DNA of 64,000 bases, from the NCBI GenBank assembly GCA_013286315.1, contig JABDFX010000002.1, positions 20,685 through 84,684 on the forward strand, given 5' to 3'. This DNA comes from Bacteroidota bacterium (GTDB lineage Bacteria; Bacteroidota; Bacteroidia; Chitinophagales; Chitinophagaceae). The translations under genes and the position numbers were made by a program. The notes beneath the pieces were generated by a model. That model had not been told where the DNA came from. It made no database searches and saw only the letters and a list, made by a program, of their open reading frames with translations. This document shows, piece by piece, positions 61,087 to 64,000 of this stretch (within the stretch, counting starts at the first letter, position 1; the number at the start of each line of letters is the position of its first letter).

Positions 61087-61415
61087 GGCTTATACCCTTC
61101 TTTCATTAAATATGCCCGCACTTTAACTGTTTGGTCTCCCTGTATAAGAATCTGTCCATCTTTAACAGCGCCGCCAGTACCACAATATTGTTTGAGTTTT
61201 TTCCCCAGGATTTCAAGATCTTCCCCCTTACCCACAAAACCGGTAATGGCAGTAACGGTTTTACCGCCTCTGTGGCGGGTATCCAAAATGATGCGCAGGT
61301 GCTGTTTGCCGGGCGGCAGCGTTTCTAAAGGAGAGGACCTTCCTGTCTGAAAATTAAAATCCGGATTCGTACTATAAACAAATCCATTTCCATCCGGAGT
61401 GTTTTTTTTTGCCAA
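61083..61415 (-). CDS. yciH: SUI1/YciH-family translation initiation factor
   Basis: A 110-residue homologue of eukaryotic eIF1. The SUI1 core is visible as [21 protein letters not shown] and [21 protein letters not shown]. In bacteria its role is unclear; E. coli YciH affects initiation fidelity. Start codon is TTG (61413-61415, TTG GCA AAA), since no in-frame ATG precedes it. Alone on this strand between two non-coding stretches. Confidence 0.88.
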   Translation of the reverse strand: MAKKNTPDGNGFVYSTNPDFNFQTGRSSPLETLPPGKQHLRIILDTRHRGGKTVTAITGFVGKGEDLEILGKKLKQYCGTGGAVKDGQILIQGDQTVKVRAYLMKEGYKP

Positions 61416-61631
61416 TGTATTGAGGTTTAATATAGAATGAATTCGAATTTACAAACGCTTTTTCAGATTTAGAATTTTGCTGGTCCGGGCCGTCTTCCAT
61501 CGGCATTGCCTGCTGACACCACAAATATAAGTGCGCAAAAAAAGGATTTTACGGAGTGAAAACGTGGCCTACATAATAAAAATAATTTTTACGGGGTTCT
61601 TTATTAACTGATTTTTGTTTGATTAATGTCT

Positions 61632-61700
61632 GCTTCGGCATTTCTTCGGGACGACATCGTGAAACAAGCGAAGGATCACCGTAGCGGTCCCGAAGCCGTC
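61632..61700. other. Structured inverted-repeat element of unknown function
   Basis: CTTCGGGAC (61644-61652) faces GTCCCGAAG (61687-61695), a perfect 9-base stem with a 34-base loop. A smaller hairpin ACCG-TAG-CGGT (61678-61688) overlaps the right arm, so the two folds exclude each other. A second copy of CTTCGG lies just outside (61633-61638). GC-rich against an A/T-rich background. Could be a small RNA, a riboregulator or a mobile-element remnant. Confidence 0.4.
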
Positions 61701-61900
61701 ATGAAACAGAAGTAACTTAAATAATACAAAAACACGAATAAATGCCTAAAAAGGTATTTCCGGGGTATATGATACTTGAAAAAAAATCAGGAAAAAATAA
61801 ATTTAACCTGGCCTATGTCTCACTCCGTATTTTAAGCAAAAAGTGAAAATCACTGCGTATTAAGAAAAAACTAGCAGGAACAGGTTCCACCATTCAATGA

Positions 61901-61928
61901 TTTACGCTTTAAACGTTACGCTTTCGGC
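61901..61928. repeat. Heptad array 3' of nadC
   Basis: TTTACGC TTTAAAC GTTACGC TTTCGGC, period 7, abutting the nadC stop codon (61929-61931). In the gene direction the units are GCGTAAA/GCGTAAC, close to the dtd array. Confidence 0.65.
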
Positions 61929-62789
61929 CTAGATTGCTTTCAAACTCAAATCAAGACTCCGCGCCTGATGAATCAGGGCGCCGATACTGATAAAATCCAC
62001 GCCCGTAGCAGCATATTCACGGATATTCTCCAGATTTATACCGCCACTTGCTTCTGTTTCAATTTTTTTCTGAACGATTGATAGTGCTTCGCTGAGTAGT
62101 GCCGGGCTGAAATTATCCAGCATGATCCGGTCCGCTTTTCCGGAAGCCAGCACCTCGTGAACATCCTGCAATGTGCGTGCTTCCACTTCTATCCTGAGAC
62201 CTTGTTTATATTTCTGTGCATAATTGAACGCGTTTTCCAGGGCCTTTGTAATGCTGCCGCAATAGTCAATATGATTATCTTTTAGCATCATCATATCAAA
62301 GAGTCCGAAACGATGATTCATTCCGCCGCCAATCCGGACTGCCTCTTTTTCAAGCAGTCTGAATCCCGGTGTTGTTTTTCTTGTATCCAGAATTTTGGAA
62401 GAAAAATCTTTAATTTTTCCTGCGTATTGATGCGTGAGTGTTGCAATACCGCTCATCCTTTGCATGCAGTTTAATACCAGCCTTTCACAAATAAGTATTG
62501 TATGAACGAAAGCTTCAACCGTGAAGGCAATGTCCCCGGACTTCATCGACTCGCCATCTTTTTTCAGGGCCTGAAAAACAACGCCCGGTTCGTTATACCT
62601 AAATATTTTTTCAGCTATCTCCACTCCCGCCAGGATTCCATCCTGTTTGATTTTTAAGATTGCCTTGCCTTTCGCATCGGCAGGAATGACTGCGAGTGTG
62701 GAATGGTCCCCTTGCCCCAGATCCTCGGCCATAGCCGTCTGAATCAATGCCTGCAGGCGCTCATCGAAATTAGCTAAGGGCTTGGTCAA
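61929..62789 (-). CDS. nadC: Nicotinate-nucleotide pyrophosphorylase (carboxylating)
   Basis: Quinolinate phosphoribosyltransferase of NAD synthesis. 286 residues, full length. N-terminal AEDLGQGDHSTLAVIP, LNCMQRMSGIATLT, RKTTPGFRLLEKEAVRIGG with the substrate-binding basic residues, MMLKDNHID, and the C-terminal EASGGINLENIREYAATGVD are all family signatures. No nadA or nadB neighbours in the window. Confidence 0.96.
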   Translation of the reverse strand: MTKPLANFDERLQALIQTAMAEDLGQGDHSTLAVIPADAKGKAILKIKQDGILAGVEIAEKIFRYNEPGVVFQALKKDGESMKSGDIAFTVEAFVHTILICERLVLNCMQRMSGIATLTHQYAGKIKDFSSKILDTRKTTPGFRLLEKEAVRIGGGMNHRFGLFDMMMLKDNHIDYCGSITKALENAFNYAQKYKQGLRIEVEARTLQDVHEVLASGKADRIMLDNFSPALLSEALSIVQKKIETEASGGINLENIREYAATGVDFISIGALIHQARSLDLSLKAI

Positions 62790-62930
62790 TTAAAAAATTT
62801 GAGCAAATGTAAGCAGGATTGCAGAATCAGACCGACAAACGCCTCCTGCTTATGCAAGTAAGAAGCTTAAACGTTTTATCTGGAAGAAAATGAAAAGACA
62901 AAAAGGGGAATGGACCGGAAAATTTTCCTT

Positions 62931-62965
62931 CGTTCAGCGTTACGCGTTCAACGTTCCGCGTACTC
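62931..62965. repeat. Heptad array overlapping the end of the DUF4783-like gene
   Basis: CGTTCAG CGTTACG CGTTCAA CGTTCCG CGTACTC, period 7. It contains the stop codon (62948-62950) and the last five codons (EYAER) of the gene, so the array contributes the protein's C-terminal residues. Confidence 0.7.
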
Positions 62966-63349
62966 AACATTCTGAAACCTGATCTCCTGTAGAAAATGCT
63001 TATCTCCTTTTTGCCGGAAGAATAGTGATGTTCTGTAGTTACCTGACCGCGTTTGCAGGATACCGGCACAAAAAACGGTGCCGCCACTTTCACCCTGCTG
63101 GGTAATTTTGAAATTCTGGACTACGTTGGTATTAAAGAAATCACCGATCACCATTTCAGCCTGAGTTTTGCTATATGTGTCGGACTTATCCGGAAGCGTT
63201 ATGTCTACACGTACATCGAAGAAAGGGGATAAATGCGTAACATTACCGGAACGGATTGCGGTAACTACCACATCCATATTATCAAAACTCCGGTAAGAAA
63301 CAAGGATGATCGCCATAAGAGCCAGAATCCATCCTGTTAGCCTTTTCAT
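62948..63349 (-). CDS. Exported DUF4783-like protein
   Basis: A 133-residue protein with an N-terminal export segment (about 5-20, TGWILALMAIILVSY), then a compact alpha/beta domain of the NTF2-like type: DNMDVVVTAIRSGNVTHLSPFFDVRVDI resembles DUF4783 proteins of Bacteroidota. No catalytic residues are evident; function unknown. It is 158 bases upstream of nadC on the same strand. Confidence 0.7.
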   Translation of the reverse strand: MKRLTGWILALMAIILVSYRSFDNMDVVVTAIRSGNVTHLSPFFDVRVDITLPDKSDTYSKTQAEMVIGDFFNTNVVQNFKITQQGESGGTVFCAGILQTRSGNYRTSLFFRQKGDKHFLQEIRFQNVEYAER

Positions 63350-63435
63350 AAGAAATTGTTTACACCCTCAGAAAGCTAAAAATATGCCAAACTAAAAGCG
63401 GGGTCTTAAAAAGGCTTAAAACAGCCCATATGCGC

Positions 63436-63443
63436 TAACTTTG
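63436..63443 (+). promoter_or_regulatory. Possible Bacteroidota -7 promoter element of gpmI
   Basis: TAACTTTG matches TAnnTTTG 30 bases before the gpmI start. The -33 region is only a TTAAAA-like stretch (near 63415), so the match is partial. Confidence 0.4.
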
Positions 63444-63473
63444 AAGGCATTATATCAATCACTTTATAAGAAA

Positions 63474-64000
63474 ATGGCTAAAAAATCATCGATACTAATC
63501 ATCATGGACGGGTGGGGACTGGGCAAAATACAATCCGCAGACGCCATACAACACGCAAAAACACCATTTGTGAGTTCCCTGTATTCAAAATATCCTCATA
63601 GCACCCTCATTACATGCGGCGAAGATGTTGGGCTGCCGGACGGGCAAATGGGAAATTCTGAAGTGGGTCATTTGAATATCGGTGCTGGCCGTGTAGTGTA
63701 TCAGGAACTACAACGGATCAATGTGGCCATACGCGACGGATCTTTTGCAAAAAACCCTGTGTTACTACAAGCTCTTCGTAAAGCAAAAACTGAAAACAAA
63801 AAGCTGCACCTGATCGGACTCGTCAGCGACGGCGGCGTGCATTCACATATCAATCACCTCAAAACGATCATTGATTGTTGTAAATCCGAGTCCGTTGCCA
63901 ACGTTTTCGTTCATGCGTTTACTGATGGCCGTGATACGGATCCAAAAAGCGGAATGAGATTTATAAAAAATTTGCAGGATCATCTGGACGCAACAGGTAT
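63474..64000 (+). CDS. gpmI: 2,3-bisphosphoglycerate-independent phosphoglycerate mutase, 3' end outside window
   Basis: Glycolytic interconversion of 3- and 2-phosphoglycerate through a phosphoserine enzyme. 175 complete codons are visible, about a third of the usual 510. The N-terminal metal site is IIMDGWGLG, the phosphorylated serine lies in GQMGNSEVGHLNIGAGR, and LIGLVSDGGVHSHINHL and HAFTDGRDTDPKSG follow. The frame is open to the window edge. Divergent from the DUF4783-like gene (124-base gap). Confidence 0.96.
   Translation, partial: MAKKSSILIIMDGWGLGKIQSADAIQHAKTPFVSSLYSKYPHSTLITCGEDVGLPDGQMGNSEVGHLNIGAGRVVYQELQRINVAIRDGSFAKNPVLLQALRKAKTENKKLHLIGLVSDGGVHSHINHLKTIIDCCKSESVANVFVHAFTDGRDTDPKSGMRFIKNLQDHLDATG

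Larger units (their letters stand above)
61416..61928. other. Non-coding region between yciH and nadC (513 bases)
   Basis: No convincing coding frame on either strand. It contains a structured stretch at 61632-61700 (see separate entry) and the nadC 3' heptad array at its right end. The rest is A/T-rich with scattered A-runs and no promoter that I trust. Confidence 0.45.

Noticed and set aside
61670..61682. AAGGATCACC resembling the 3' end of 16S rRNA
   Set aside because: Only ten bases match and no other rRNA sequence surrounds it.

Overview
The window is a chromosomal segment of a Bacteroidota bacterium, probably a Chitinophagaceae-like member. The evidence is a protein ending in the gliding-motility/type IX secretion C-terminal domain, two UpxY-type antiterminators, a transketolase encoded as a separate C-terminal half, an MbnP/di-haem peroxidase pair, an ECF sigma trio, a weak Shine-Dalgarno context, and occasional TAnnTTTG promoter elements. 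No rRNA, tRNA, CRISPR array or complete insertion sequence was seen.

Layout. 1-5086 (+): the end of galE, transketolase C-terminal half, an ECF sigma factor with a putative anti-sigma protein and a small periplasmic sensor, and a nucleotide pyrophosphatase-like enzyme. 5219-13744 (-): a metallo-beta-lactamase-fold hydrolase, the cell-shape operon mreB-mreC-mreD-PBP2-rodA, and purD. 13892-24888 (mixed): peptide transporter, acetyltransferase, apaG, isocitrate dehydrogenase, MazG-like hydrolase, D-aminoacyl-tRNA deacylase, ArfB-like release factor, the MbnP/MauG pair, a secreted helical protein and a tail-specific protease. 24985-56180 (+): a cell-surface polysaccharide region of about 31 kb. 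It holds two flippases, a GMC oxidoreductase, two UpxY antiterminators, two initiating glycosylphosphotransferases (the second frameshifted), Wza and Wzc homologues, a Wzy/ligase, five glycosyltransferases, three hexapeptide acyltransferases, an FkbM methyltransferase, a VanZ protein, a large secreted beta-propeller protein, a gliding-motility C-terminal-domain protein and a TviB/TviC-like dehydrogenase/epimerase pair. 56211-64000 (mixed): glyoxalase-II-like hydrolase, a giant TolB-propeller/beta-barrel protein, a four-helix-bundle protein, YciH/SUI1, nadC, a DUF4783-like protein and the start of gpmI.

The polysaccharide genes form a Wzx/Wzy-type pathway. A polyprenyl-phosphate sugar transferase starts the repeat unit; the epimerases and dehydrogenase make sugar nucleotides; glycosyl-, acetyl- and methyltransferases build and decorate the unit; the flippases move it; the Wzy-like protein polymerises it; Wzc and Wza control length and export.

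The most unusual signal is a family of short tandem arrays, period 7 (sometimes 8) bases, at many gene ends outside the polysaccharide region. The unit differs from locus to locus while the period is kept. Arrays often begin in the last codons or stop codon of a gene, sometimes face a second arm as a long inverted repeat, and in two places share a 23-base identical segment that is non-coding at one locus and encodes a protein C-terminus at the other. They resemble in form the heptanucleotide STRR repeats known from filamentous cyanobacteria. A second notable item is a glycosyltransferase carrying an IS3-transposase-like helix-turn-helix at its C-terminus (49184-50665).
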